This document shows, piece after piece, positions 7,935 through 15,171 of a stretch of 32,288 nt of DNA. Source of the DNA: an uncultured Collinsella sp. (GTDB taxonomy: Bacteria > Actinomycetota > Coriobacteriia > Coriobacteriales > Coriobacteriaceae). The stretch lies in NCBI GenBank assembly GCA_900539735.1, contig UQDE01000028.1, forward strand, positions 1 to 32,288. The letters run 5' to 3'. The notes beneath the pieces were generated by a model. The model saw nothing but the letters and a program-made list of their open reading frames with translations, searched no databases and was not told the origin of the DNA. Positions within the stretch are counted from its first letter, which is position 1, and each line of letters begins with the position of its first letter. The position numbers and the translations under genes are program-made.

Positions 7935-8569
7935 CGGATCACCACTTCCCTCTTATAGGTTTCGAGATCGTGCTCGATCTGCTCGTTGCCCGTGGCGTTG
8001 ACCCACCACGGCCACTTGACGCAGCTCACCGGCTCGTCTACCTGCACAAACCACGACTTGAGCTCCACCAGGCTCACGGGGGCGTAGCCGTTAGCGTCCA
8101 CGCCCGCGTCATAGCGCAGCAGCCCCTGTCTGAGGTTGAACTTGTTGTACGCGTCGCCGCAGCTGTGGATATGCCCGTGCAAATGCCAGCTACCGTGCGA
8201 CATGCCCTGCCAGTCGACCATGGGATAGTGGCTCAGCACGATTTTTTGGCGGTCAATCTTGAGCACGCAAATGGGCGGCTCGACGATAAAAGCATCCGCT
8301 ACGGCAGGCTGCGTCCAGTCTTTGTCGTGGTTGCCGGGCAGTAGGTGGACGCGCTTGCAGACAATGCTTTTACGCAGCTCGTAGGCGTCTTGGACCGTCA
8401 TCTTAAAGCTGAAGTCGCCCAAGATGTAGAGCTCGTCATCCGCAGCGACCTTGCTGTTAATGTTAACGACCATGGCGTCGTTCATCTGCGCAACAGTCGA
8501 CCACGGTCTATCGCTAAGCCGTAGCATGTTCTCGTGCCCAAAGTGAGTATCGCTGGTAAACCAGATCAC
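7931..8569 (-). CDS. Calcineurin-like metallophosphoesterase (GTG start)
   Basis: A 212-residue phosphoesterase with metal-site motifs SDTHFGH near the N-terminus, GDFSF, GNHD, LSHYP and HLHGHIH. This is the short subclass that opens with xWFTSDTHFGHxN, often annotated as a metallophosphatase; the substrate is unknown. The GTG at 8569 is preferred over the ATG at 8599 because AGGAGG lies 5 bases before the GTG, giving VIWFTSDTHFGH as the N-terminus, the usual form. It precedes and overlaps (ATGA) the second phosphoesterase gene. The small membrane-protein gene lies 40 bases upstream on the same strand and could be the first cistron. Confidence 0.88.
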   Translation of the reverse strand: MIWFTSDTHFGHENMLRLSDRPWSTVAQMNDAMVVNINSKVAADDELYILGDFSFKMTVQDAYELRKSIVCKRVHLLPGNHDKDWTQPAVADAFIVEPPICVLKIDRQKIVLSHYPMVDWQGMSHGSWHLHGHIHSCGDAYNKFNLRQGLLRYDAGVDANGYAPVSLVELKSWFVQVDEPVSCVKWPWWVNATGNEQIEHDLETYKREVVIR

Positions 8570-8609
8570 GGGGACCTCCTGTTGCTGCGGGGTATCCATC
8601 CCTTAGGGC

Positions 8610-8849
8610 TTACCCTTCATTCTTCCATCCAAACGGGTCAAGCAACCAAAAAATCAGATCGAGCACGCCGCCAGTTATCATGGCGCCGGCAAGGGCCATG
8701 CAAACGTGCAGAGAGCTGACACTTCGGAGCACGTCGAACGGCCCCAGAACAGTCAGCAGCGCGACCACTGCGCCGGCAAGGCACAACGCGAGGCACGGCC
8801 CCGCGTCCTTGACGCACTTCTTTGCGAGATGCTTGGTGTTATCGCTCAT
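8610..8849 (-). CDS. Small two-helix membrane protein
   Basis: A 79-residue protein of unknown function. After a charged, Lys-rich N-terminus (SDNTKHLAKKCVKD) come two hydrophobic segments, about residues 16-40 and 47-70, separated by a short polar turn, and a short DPFGWKNEG tail. The start at 8849 is chosen because AAGGAG lies about 10 bases upstream. A frame extending to 8888 adds 13 residues without a better ribosome site. It lies 40 bases ahead of the phosphoesterase pair and may be co-transcribed with it. No homologue is recognised by eye. Confidence 0.65.
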   Translation of the reverse strand: MSDNTKHLAKKCVKDAGPCLALCLAGAVVALLTVLGPFDVLRSVSSLHVCMALAGAMITGGVLDLIFWLLDPFGWKNEG

Positions 8850-8919
8850 TGGTATCGAACTCCTTAGAGGATCGTTGTTTGGGTACATGCCGCCGCGGCA
8901 GAGCAGGGCGGCAGGGTAA

Positions 8920-8947
8920 GTGTCCCATGCCGTGCGGACACGTTTTT
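8920..8947 (+). terminator. Small hairpin followed by T run
   Basis: GTGTCC (8920-8925) and GGACAC (8936-8941) form a perfect 6-base stem, followed by GTTTTT on the plus strand. It lies in the 153-base gap between the two small minus-strand genes. No plus-strand gene precedes it, so it may limit antisense transcription or be a chance structure. Confidence 0.25.
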
Positions 8948-9002
8948 AAACCCATGTATCCGCAGGGACCCATGTCCTTGCAGAACACCCCCGAAGAATC
9001 GT

Positions 9003-9359
9003 CTAAGCCGCTGGCGGGCAACATACTGAACAGGGGGTCTTTCCTCGTTTGAGCGCGGTCGCCAGTGGCACGCTTGTTCTAATGGCATTTTGAGGAAGGT
9101 TTTTGCATCCCCCAGAACGGTGATAAATCTTGCCGTTCTTGATGACGATCACCTTGGTTTTTGAAGCAGCCACGCTGCGGGACTTGATGGGCGCATCCGC
9201 CTTTTGACGAGCCGGTGCCGTTTTCCGAGGCCAGCCTCTCGGAAAATCAGAATCGCAGAATCGATTGATGTAGCTGTCGAAACATCCATCGAACAGCAGC
9301 CCCGTTGCCAAGCCCGCCATGAACCCACAGGCAATCGCGGCCTCTCCTCTAATTTGCAT
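9003..9359 (-). CDS. Small exported or anchored protein with Cys-rich C-terminal zinc-type motif
   Basis: A 118-residue protein with an N-terminal hydrophobic stretch (about residues 8-24), a basic Ala/Lys/Arg linker, and a C-terminal module (about 80-115): YHRSGGCKNL, then ATALKRGKTPCSVCC. The pattern H-x(3)-C ... G-x-x-PC-x-x-C is the small Ada-like zinc-binding module often found at the end of secreted nucleases and other exported Gram-positive proteins. A GGAGGG ribosome site lies 4-6 bases before the ATG. It is not obviously linked to its neighbours. The function is unknown; the zinc-module assignment is inferred from the motif. Confidence 0.7.
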   Translation of the reverse strand: MQIRGEAAIACGFMAGLATGLLFDGCFDSYINRFCDSDFPRGWPRKTAPARQKADAPIKSRSVAASKTKVIVIKNGKIYHRSGGCKNLPQNAIRTSVPLATALKRGKTPCSVCCPPAA

Positions 9360-9386
9360 ATGTCCCTCCTTAATTAATCTTGAAGA

Positions 9387-9437
9387 TAAAAGCGGCGCGC
9401 GCCGCAGGACCCATGCCCTTGCGGCGCGCGCCGAAAA
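9387..9437 (-). terminator. GC-rich intrinsic terminator of the surface-protein gene
   Basis: On the minus strand CGGCGCGCGCCGCA and TGCGGCGCGCGCCG form a perfect 14-base-pair stem around a 13-base loop, followed by CTTTTATC. It lies 20-70 bases past the stop of the large surface-protein gene. Confidence 0.8.
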
Positions 9438-9457
9438 TGATCCGCTTTCCTCCGTCC

Positions 9458-12400
9458 CTAACGGATCAGCTGGCGGCGCTTGTCGGACAGGAAGACGCCG
9501 GCGGCAACCAGGACCGTGCCTCCAATTACGAACGTCTCGCCCAGCAGGTTGGACACGTCGCCCGTGGCGGGCATCGTCGTCTGCTGCGTGGTGGCCTCGG
9601 ACGCCGAGGTCATGTGCTTGGCCTGGTACGCCACCTGCGTCGCAGGCTGAGTCTGCTCGCCATTCCCGCGCTCGGCGGCCTCTTGGCGAGCGATCTCGGC
9701 GTTGAGCTCGACAATAGCCTGGTCGAGCTCGGCCTTGGCGGCGGTATAGTTGGCAAGCGCCTCCAAGTAGGCAGGTGCCACAGCATCCGTCGCAGCAACG
9801 GCAGCGTCGAGCTCAATCTTGGCAGCTGCGGCGCGCTCGGCGGCATCGTGGGCTGCAGCGATCTTAGCGTTGAGCGCCTCATCCGCATCGTTGGCACGGC
9901 CGCTAGCGATGGCGTCGGCAAGGTTGATCCTGCGCAGGCGGGCAACCGCGGCGGCAGAAGCATCGCGATCAGCGGTCGCATCCGTTACGGCGTCGTCCGC
10001 CGCAGTCACGCCAGACTCGGCATCGGTCTTCGCCGAAGCCGCTGCCTCAACAGCAGCATCGGCAGCGGCCTTGTCCTCCGTCGCCTGAGCAAGCGCCGCG
10101 GCGGCATCATGTAGCTGAGCCGCACGAGCAGCAGCCGCGACGGATGCGGCCTGAGCCGCGGTCACAGCCGTGCCGGCACCGCTCGCAGCAGCCTGGGCGG
10201 CAACAAGCTCGGCCTGGGCAGCAGCGACGTCGGCATCTGCCTGGCCTGCCGCACCCTGCGCGGCATTCACTGCAGCCTGCGCGTCAGCCTGAACGGCACG
10301 CGCCCCCTCGAGCACCGCCGAGGCCGCATCAAATGCACGCTGAGCAGCGGCAACGTCGGCAGAGTACGCAGCCAGCTCGTCCTGGGCGGCAGCAAGCGCG
10401 CTCTCCTTGTCGCCAACGCCGGCGCGAGCGGCATCCAGCGCACGCCGGGCAGCGGCAGCCTTGCCCTTGGCGACATCGAGTTCATCAGACTTGGCAGTCA
10501 CGACACTCTGCGCCGCGGTAACCGCAGCGCTGGCAGCGTCCACGTCGGCGCGGGCATCAGCCACGGCACGCGCAGCGGCCTCAGCCGCGGCCTGCTTCTC
10601 CCCCACGGCAGCCTGGGCATCCGAGGCCCCAGCGGCAGCAGCGTCAACATCGGCGGCAGCAGCATCGACTTGAGCCTGCCTTGCAGCGGCGGCCTGCGAC
10701 GCGGCGCTCACCTTGCCGCCAGCCTGCGCAGCCGCGCCCTGAGCGGCAGAAAGCTCCTGACGAGCCGCGTCCACGCCCTGCCCAGGATTTGCCAACGAGT
10801 CACACCACGCATTAAGCGCAGCCTCGTATTCGGCAACCGTCATCGGATTGGCGGCATTCGTGTACCATCCTCCAGACATAGAGAACGTCTGCGCCTGCGT
10901 AAGCCAACGGTTCATCGTCCCGCGCGTGCAAACCCCCATACCCGTTACGGTGTAATCGGGATCGATCACATTCATGTAGTGACCGACTGTATGCACGCTC
11001 CCGCCATGCGCAGCCACGTAGCGATCGATTTCGTCGCCATGCTGCTCGTAGAAATCAAAAGCAGCCTTTCCCGTAAGGCCCGTCGCTCCCAGCGTAGCCG
11101 CAGCGCGGTCAAAGACGGCCTTCTCCTGATCGACCCACTGGATGAACGGGTCGCTTCCGTAGTTCCACGCCACGTTTTCGCCCACGTTGAACTGCATGGC
11201 GTGCGCAGTCTTGGTATCGGAGAAATTCGCATCGGCAATCGCGGTCGCCATCATGGCATACGTCACCTTGAGCTCACCCAGGCCAACGCTCGCACGATAC
11301 TTGTTGCACGCCTTGAGCCACACAATCGCTTGCTTCATGTTGGTCAGACTCGTCGCGTCAACCTCCTCGCCCACCTTGGTGAGGCTGGCATATTTGCAGT
11401 TGAGAATCAGGTCCGCCGCATCGTCGGCACCCACGCTCTTAAAGAACGCAATGGCGCCCTGGCGGTAGTTTTCCGCCGAGGCGTTCGCCGTAGCCTGAGC
11501 GGCGTCGAGCTTGGCCTGCGCTTGAGCTACAGCCTGATCGGCCTGCTGCTTTTGAGCCTTTGCCTGGTCGAGCGCCTTGTCGGCAGCGTTCTTCTCGTCC
11601 TTAGCGGCCGAGAGCTTGGCCTGAGCGTCGGCCAGCGCCGCAAGCGCATTGGCATGCTCGGCCTTAGCCTGATCGACGGCGGCGTCTGCCGCGGTCGCAG
11701 CAGCCGTGGCAGCGTCCAACTTGGACTGCGCGTCAGCCGCAGCCTGCTGCTGGACGGCGAGCGCCTGCTGAGCAGCCTGCACCTCACCCTCGGCAGTGGT
11801 CACTTCCTGCGAGGCAGCAGCGAGTTCGCCCTCGCGCTGCGCCTGGACCGACTTGGCGGCGTCCAGCGCGGCAGCGGCGGCGTCCACCTTGGCCTTGGCA
11901 GCCTCGTACTCCGGGCCCGCGGCACCCTGCTCGGCACGGTCGAGATCGGCCTTGGCGGCGTCATAGCTCGCCTGAGCGGCATTCACATCCTTATCGGCCG
12001 CATCCTTTGCCTGCTGAGCTGCCGAAAGCTTGCCTTGCGCGTCCTGCTGTTTGGCCGCGGCGGCATCAACGCCAGCCTGGGCATTCGAAAGCCTGACCTG
12101 CGCGTCGGCGGCCTGCTGCTTTGCCTGCTCCAGCTCGCTCGCGGCCTGCTCGGCAGCGGCCTGAGCCGCGGCAACAGCCTCGGGCGTGGCATCGGCAGCA
12201 GCGGCCTGCGCGGACTTGAGCGCAGCCTGGGCATCGTCGGCGGTCTTCTGGGCAGCGGTCAGGGCTTCACCCTTGTCCGTCAGATCCCTCTTTGCGGCAT
12301 CGAGTGCAGCTTGAGCGTCCTCGAGCGCCTTCACGTCCGCATCGGCCTTGTCCTGCGCGGCACCCATCTGCTGCTCCAGCTCGGCCGAAGCTGCAGAAGC

Positions 12401-12808
12401 GGCAGCGTCGCTTGTGCCACGGGCCGCATCGTAGGCGCTCTGAGCCTGCTGCTGGTTGGCAGCGGCGGCGTCGTAAGGAGCGGCGGCCGCATCCAAATCG
12501 GCCTTGGCAGCAGCGGCCTTAGCGCGAGCCGCATCGACCGCAGCCTGCAGGTTGGCGACCTTCTGCACCGCTGACACCGTGCCCGCGCCAGCGCTAGCAG
12601 CAGCCGCGCTCGTCAACGGAGACAGCACCGCAGCCGGCTTCGCAGTAGCGTCGGCACCGTTCGCACCCTGCGCCACCGCAGTCAGCGGAGACAGCAGCGA
12701 CCCGCCCGTCATGGAGATCGTTGCCGCAGCAACTGTCGCCATACGCCCGGCGGCCTTCGCCTTACCCGCAGCGCCGCCATTGATGTTCTTGTTCACGTTC
12801 TTGCTCAT
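9458..12808 (-). CDS. Sortase-anchored surface protein: CAP domain between Ala-rich coiled coils
   Basis: A 1116-residue cell-wall protein. It begins with a long signal peptide (charged SKNVNKNINGG, hydrophobic ATVAAATISMTGGSLL, cleavage probably after AVAQ). Residues about 75-438 and 680-1050 are Ala/Asp/Gln/Lys-rich heptads of the LDAA-K-AA type, predicted long coiled coils. Between them (about 440-660) lies a CAP/SCP-like domain with the family's His and Glu positions: TAHAMQF, NVGENVAWNY and VGHYMNVIDPDYTVTGMGV. The C-terminus has a sorting signal, MPATGD (1079-1084), then a membrane helix and SDKRRQLIR. The start at 12808 is set by GGAAGGA 7 bases upstream. The likely role is adhesion or cell-envelope interaction at the outer surface; the ligand is unknown. 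The repetitive coding sequence makes copy-number variation and antisense shadow frames likely. Confidence 0.9.
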   Translation of the reverse strand: MSKNVNKNINGGAAGKAKAAGRMATVAAATISMTGGSLLSPLTAVAQGANGADATAKPAAVLSPLTSAAAASAGAGTVSAVQKVANLQAAVDAARAKAAAAKADLDAAAAPYDAAAANQQQAQSAYDAARGTSDAAASAASAELEQQMGAAQDKADADVKALEDAQAALDAAKRDLTDKGEALTAAQKTADDAQAALKSAQAAAADATPEAVAAAQAAAEQAASELEQAKQQAADAQVRLSNAQAGVDAAAAKQQDAQGKLSAAQQAKDAADKDVNAAQASYDAAKADLDRAEQGAAGPEYEAAKAKVDAAAAALDAAKSVQAQREGELAAASQEVTTAEGEVQAAQQALAVQQQAAADAQSKLDAATAAATAADAAVDQAKAEHANALAALADAQAKLSAAKDEKNAADKALDQAKAQKQQADQAVAQAQAKLDAAQATANASAENYRQGAIAFFKSVGADDAADLILNCKYASLTKVGEEVDATSLTNMKQAIVWLKACNKYRASVGLGELKVTYAMMATAIADANFSDTKTAHAMQFNVGENVAWNYGSDPFIQWVDQEKAVFDRAAATLGATGLTGKAAFDFYEQHGDEIDRYVAAHGGSVHTVGHYMNVIDPDYTVTGMGVCTRGTMNRWLTQAQTFSMSGGWYTNAANPMTVAEYEAALNAWCDSLANPGQGVDAARQELSAAQGAAAQAGGKVSAASQAAAARQAQVDAAAADVDAAAAGASDAQAAVGEKQAAAEAAARAVADARADVDAASAAVTAAQSVVTAKSDELDVAKGKAAAARRALDAARAGVGDKESALAAAQDELAAYSADVAAAQRAFDAASAVLEGARAVQADAQAAVNAAQGAAGQADADVAAAQAELVAAQAAASGAGTAVTAAQAASVAAAARAAQLHDAAAALAQATEDKAAADAAVEAAASAKTDAESGVTAADDAVTDATADRDASAAAVARLRRINLADAIASGRANDADEALNAKIAAAHDAAERAAAAKIELDAAVAATDAVAPAYLEALANYTAAKAELDQAIVELNAEIARQEAAERGNGEQTQPATQVAYQAKHMTSASEATTQQTTMPATGDVSNLLGETFVIGGTVLVAAGVFLSDKRRQLIR

Positions 12809-12927
12809 TGCCGATTCCTTCCCACGATGAGCTGATGTTTGACACATAATCGATCCAATATGCCCCGCTAAAAAGAGGTGATAACGGGGTAATTAAATCG
12901 GAGGAGTTGGAGACAAGCCCACATCCA

Positions 12928-13122
12928 TCAGCGGATGCCGAGCTCATACTCCCGCTCGCGCTCAATATCATTCAGGTACTCATAATCTTCGGAGCTAAGC
13001 TCTAGATCATCTTGAGCGAACATGTAGTTCTCGGCCTTAGAACCAATACTGCAACCGTAGATGGTATTGAGATCGATATGGTCGGTATTGTCGTTGTAAA
13101 GGGGGAAAATTCTGCTGGTCAT
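12928..13122 (-). CDS. Small acidic protein with its own strong promoter
   Basis: A 64-residue protein I do not recognise. It is acidic in the second half (QDDLELSSEDYEYLNDIERERE) with several Tyr, Asp and Glu, and has no membrane segment. A ribosome site GAGAGG lies 8 bases before the ATG at 13122; an in-frame TTG at 13128 is an alternative. A near-ideal promoter, TTGCAT-N17-TATACT, lies at 13203-13231, and the leader contains the GGTCTC/GAGACC inverted repeat. These make a real gene likely despite its size. It sits directly downstream of the PIWI-like gene but is expressed independently. Small, acidic and separately promoted suggests a regulator, inhibitor or immunity factor, but that is speculation. 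Confidence 0.6.
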   Translation of the reverse strand: MTSRIFPLYNDNTDHIDLNTIYGCSIGSKAENYMFAQDDLELSSEDYEYLNDIEREREYELGIR

Positions 13123-13163
13123 GCTCAAGTACCTCTCAACATAAACTGAAAACTCGTTTGCTT

Positions 13164-13180
13164 GGTCTCTTTTTGAGACC
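13164..13180. promoter_or_regulatory. Perfect inverted repeat in the leader of the small acidic gene
   Basis: GGTCTC (13164-13169) and GAGACC (13175-13180) are perfect arms around five T on the plus strand, and so around five A in the transcript. It lies 23-39 bases after the -10 box and about 40 bases before the start codon, a suitable place for an operator or a leader hairpin. Confidence 0.45.
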
Positions 13181-13202
13181 CCATCTGATGTGCTATGGCT
13201 GC

Positions 13203-13231
13203 AGTATATGTTCTCCCCTTTTACAATGCAA
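13203..13231 (-). promoter_or_regulatory. Promoter of the small acidic gene
   Basis: On the minus strand TTGCAT (-35, 13226-13231), exactly 17 bases, then TATACT (-10, 13203-13208). Both boxes differ from the sigma-70 consensus at only one or two positions, giving the best promoter in the region. It points at the 64-residue gene. Confidence 0.7.
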
Positions 13232-13275
13232 GCGTAATTTCAAAAAGTTCTAGGAGCGATAATTGCGCAACACCA

Positions 13276-15171
13276 TCACTTGTCGCCACCGCCATCCTCT
13301 ACCGCGCCCTCACGCGCAGCGCACTCGTTGAGATACTTGACCGGAATCGGCCACACGGACGGAGCCTTATAGCGCGAAAGGCCTATGTTGGCCAGCTGAA
13401 CCAACAACTCAGACAAATCATCGCCGTCGAGTACCTCAATCGAACGCACGTGAATCGCAGTCGCCATATCCTCCTGGGTGCCGTTGTTGACGCCCACAAA
13501 ATAGCAAGTCTTGCCCGCACGCTCGAACGTTCCAATGCCGTAATAAGGCGAGTTGTAGCTCTCGAAAATCTCTTTCTTACGCCCTGCTTTGCCTGTGAGC
13601 TGATGCTCACCCACCAGGGCCATAAAGTTATTGGAAAACGTCGTCAGTCCCGTATCCCGCACGCGCGCAAGCATAGACTGCCCGTCCGCATGCACGTCAA
13701 AGACATAGGCGCCCTTATCGAGTTTGCCGTCCGCGGTCAGCAGATCGAGCTCCATCTCGTCCTCGGGACCATCCTCTGCCGAATGTGAGGCATAGCGCAT
13801 GCCCCCATCCGCGCCAATCGCCAACGTAGCGATACGCGAATCCAGCTCAATCTTGTCCTTTGTTTTATGCGGCACATCGACCAAGCCACACACCGTCACC
13901 GACTCAATATCCAAAGCATCAAGATCAAACGCCGTCACCCGCTCGTCGACAACATCCTGCTTTACCAGCAGTTCTTTGAGCATGGCGCCCAGGATCGCCT
14001 CTTGCGCATTGCGATCCTTTTGCTTTGGCGCCACCTTAAACAGTGGCTCGCACACATCCGGTGTCACGTGCTGTTCCACCACGCCAGCATGTAAGGCATA
14101 GCCGTCGTCCTCAGCAACCTCATTGGGCACAACGACAAGGTTCAGCGCCCGCGAATCCACGGCCCTTCCGCCATACGTTGCGCGAACGCCCCACGAGGAA
14201 TCGTTAAGTCGATCGGCCAGCTGGCGCGCCACTTCGGCAAGCCCATTGCGCGCAAACGACACCACGATTCGCTGCCCCGCCATGCGCTCCGCAACCACGC
14301 GCGCGTACTCATCACCCTTGAGCACCTCGTAGAAACTCTTACGCGGGTATTCCATGAGCGTCACCCGGGCGAAGTCGCTGTAACGGCGTTCGAGAATCTG
14401 CAGCTCTCGATACAAAATGCCCTTCTTGGTATAGGCGACCTTGTCCGCCTGGGCCGAGAACGTCAGATCACGGCGCTTGGACGGCTTGTCGCCCTTGGCT
14501 CGGCGCGGGATGTACTCGTCTTTTTGTTCGTGGGCAAGCACCATCGTCGCCACGGGCGATAGCCTGTAGCCCACTTGGCTCTTAATCTTTTCGAGCTCTT
14601 TCTCGTCACCTTGTGCCCTGCCAATAAGCACACGGCGCTTGGTAAACGTCCGAATCTTAAGATCAAAGGTGCAATCCTCATCGATAACGATTTCAACCGT
14701 TTCGATCTTGGCAGGTCCCCTTCCGTCGCTTTCGACAGCATCGCGGCGGGCACCCTTGGCGCTAATGACATACAGGTGCCCGGTGTCATTGGGAACTTCG
14801 TCCTCAATCCCCTCAAACTGAGAGCAGGAGTTGAACAGCAAGCGGAGCGCAACGTAATCGTCCAACTCGTTCCAATTAGTTTTAATCGGAACTATCTGCT
14901 CCTGATAAAGCGAGGCATTAAGGTCGCCCGTCTGCACGCCCGCTTTGACCATCAGAAAGACGCGGTTGTCTGCAAGCTGCGTGAGCGCGACGACCTTGCC
15001 CGTCTGGCACACATCGGCCATAAAGTTCGCCACGGCATGCTTGCCCGCATCGCCGACGTTGCACCAAAAGACCGAGTAGCGCTCCTCGGCAGCAGCGGCA
15101 TCGAGCTGCAACACGAGCTCTGATACGGCGATGTCTCCCAAACCGCACGGCTGGTTATGCTTCGATTGCAC
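13276..15171 (-). CDS. Candidate divergent PIWI-like protein partnered with a helicase-nuclease
   Basis: A 631-residue soluble protein without an obvious annotation. The C-terminal half has the order of a MID-PIWI module. About residues 340-405 read LNLVVVPN ... GYALHAGVVEQHVT ... AILGAMLKELLVK, like a MID domain. About 420-620 look RNase H-like, ending IEVLDGDDLSELLVQLAN ... YKAPSVWPIPVKYLNECA, close to the PIWI ending in which the last helix is preceded by a P-x-P segment. The N-terminal half (about 150-300) has a basic region (RRAKGDKPSKRR). No clear DEDX catalytic tetrad is visible, so it may be inactive. The GTG start overlaps the helicase stop by 17 bases with GGAGG 8 bases upstream, so the two are translationally coupled. 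The PIWI reading is inference; the pairing is seen. Confidence 0.7.
   Translation of the reverse strand: MQSKHNQPCGLGDIAVSELVLQLDAAAAEERYSVFWCNVGDAGKHAVANFMADVCQTGKVVALTQLADNRVFLMVKAGVQTGDLNASLYQEQIVPIKTNWNELDDYVALRLLFNSCSQFEGIEDEVPNDTGHLYVISAKGARRDAVESDGRGPAKIETVEIVIDEDCTFDLKIRTFTKRRVLIGRAQGDEKELEKIKSQVGYRLSPVATMVLAHEQKDEYIPRRAKGDKPSKRRDLTFSAQADKVAYTKKGILYRELQILERRYSDFARVTLMEYPRKSFYEVLKGDEYARVVAERMAGQRIVVSFARNGLAEVARQLADRLNDSSWGVRATYGGRAVDSRALNLVVVPNEVAEDDGYALHAGVVEQHVTPDVCEPLFKVAPKQKDRNAQEAILGAMLKELLVKQDVVDERVTAFDLDALDIESVTVCGLVDVPHKTKDKIELDSRIATLAIGADGGMRYASHSAEDGPEDEMELDLLTADGKLDKGAYVFDVHADGQSMLARVRDTGLTTFSNNFMALVGEHQLTGKAGRKKEIFESYNSPYYGIGTFERAGKTCYFVGVNNGTQEDMATAIHVRSIEVLDGDDLSELLVQLANIGLSRYKAPSVWPIPVKYLNECAAREGAVEDGGGDK

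Noticed and set aside
10670..12574. Plus-strand open frame of 634 codons opposite the surface-protein gene
   Set aside because: Leu/Gly/Arg-rich antisense shadow of the repetitive coiled-coil coding sequence. There is no ribosome site or signal, and the minus frame has a signal peptide, CAP domain and anchor.
9458..12808. Ala-rich repeats as a CRISPR or tandem DNA repeat array
   Set aside because: The periodicity is at the protein heptad level. There are no identical repeats with unique spacers.
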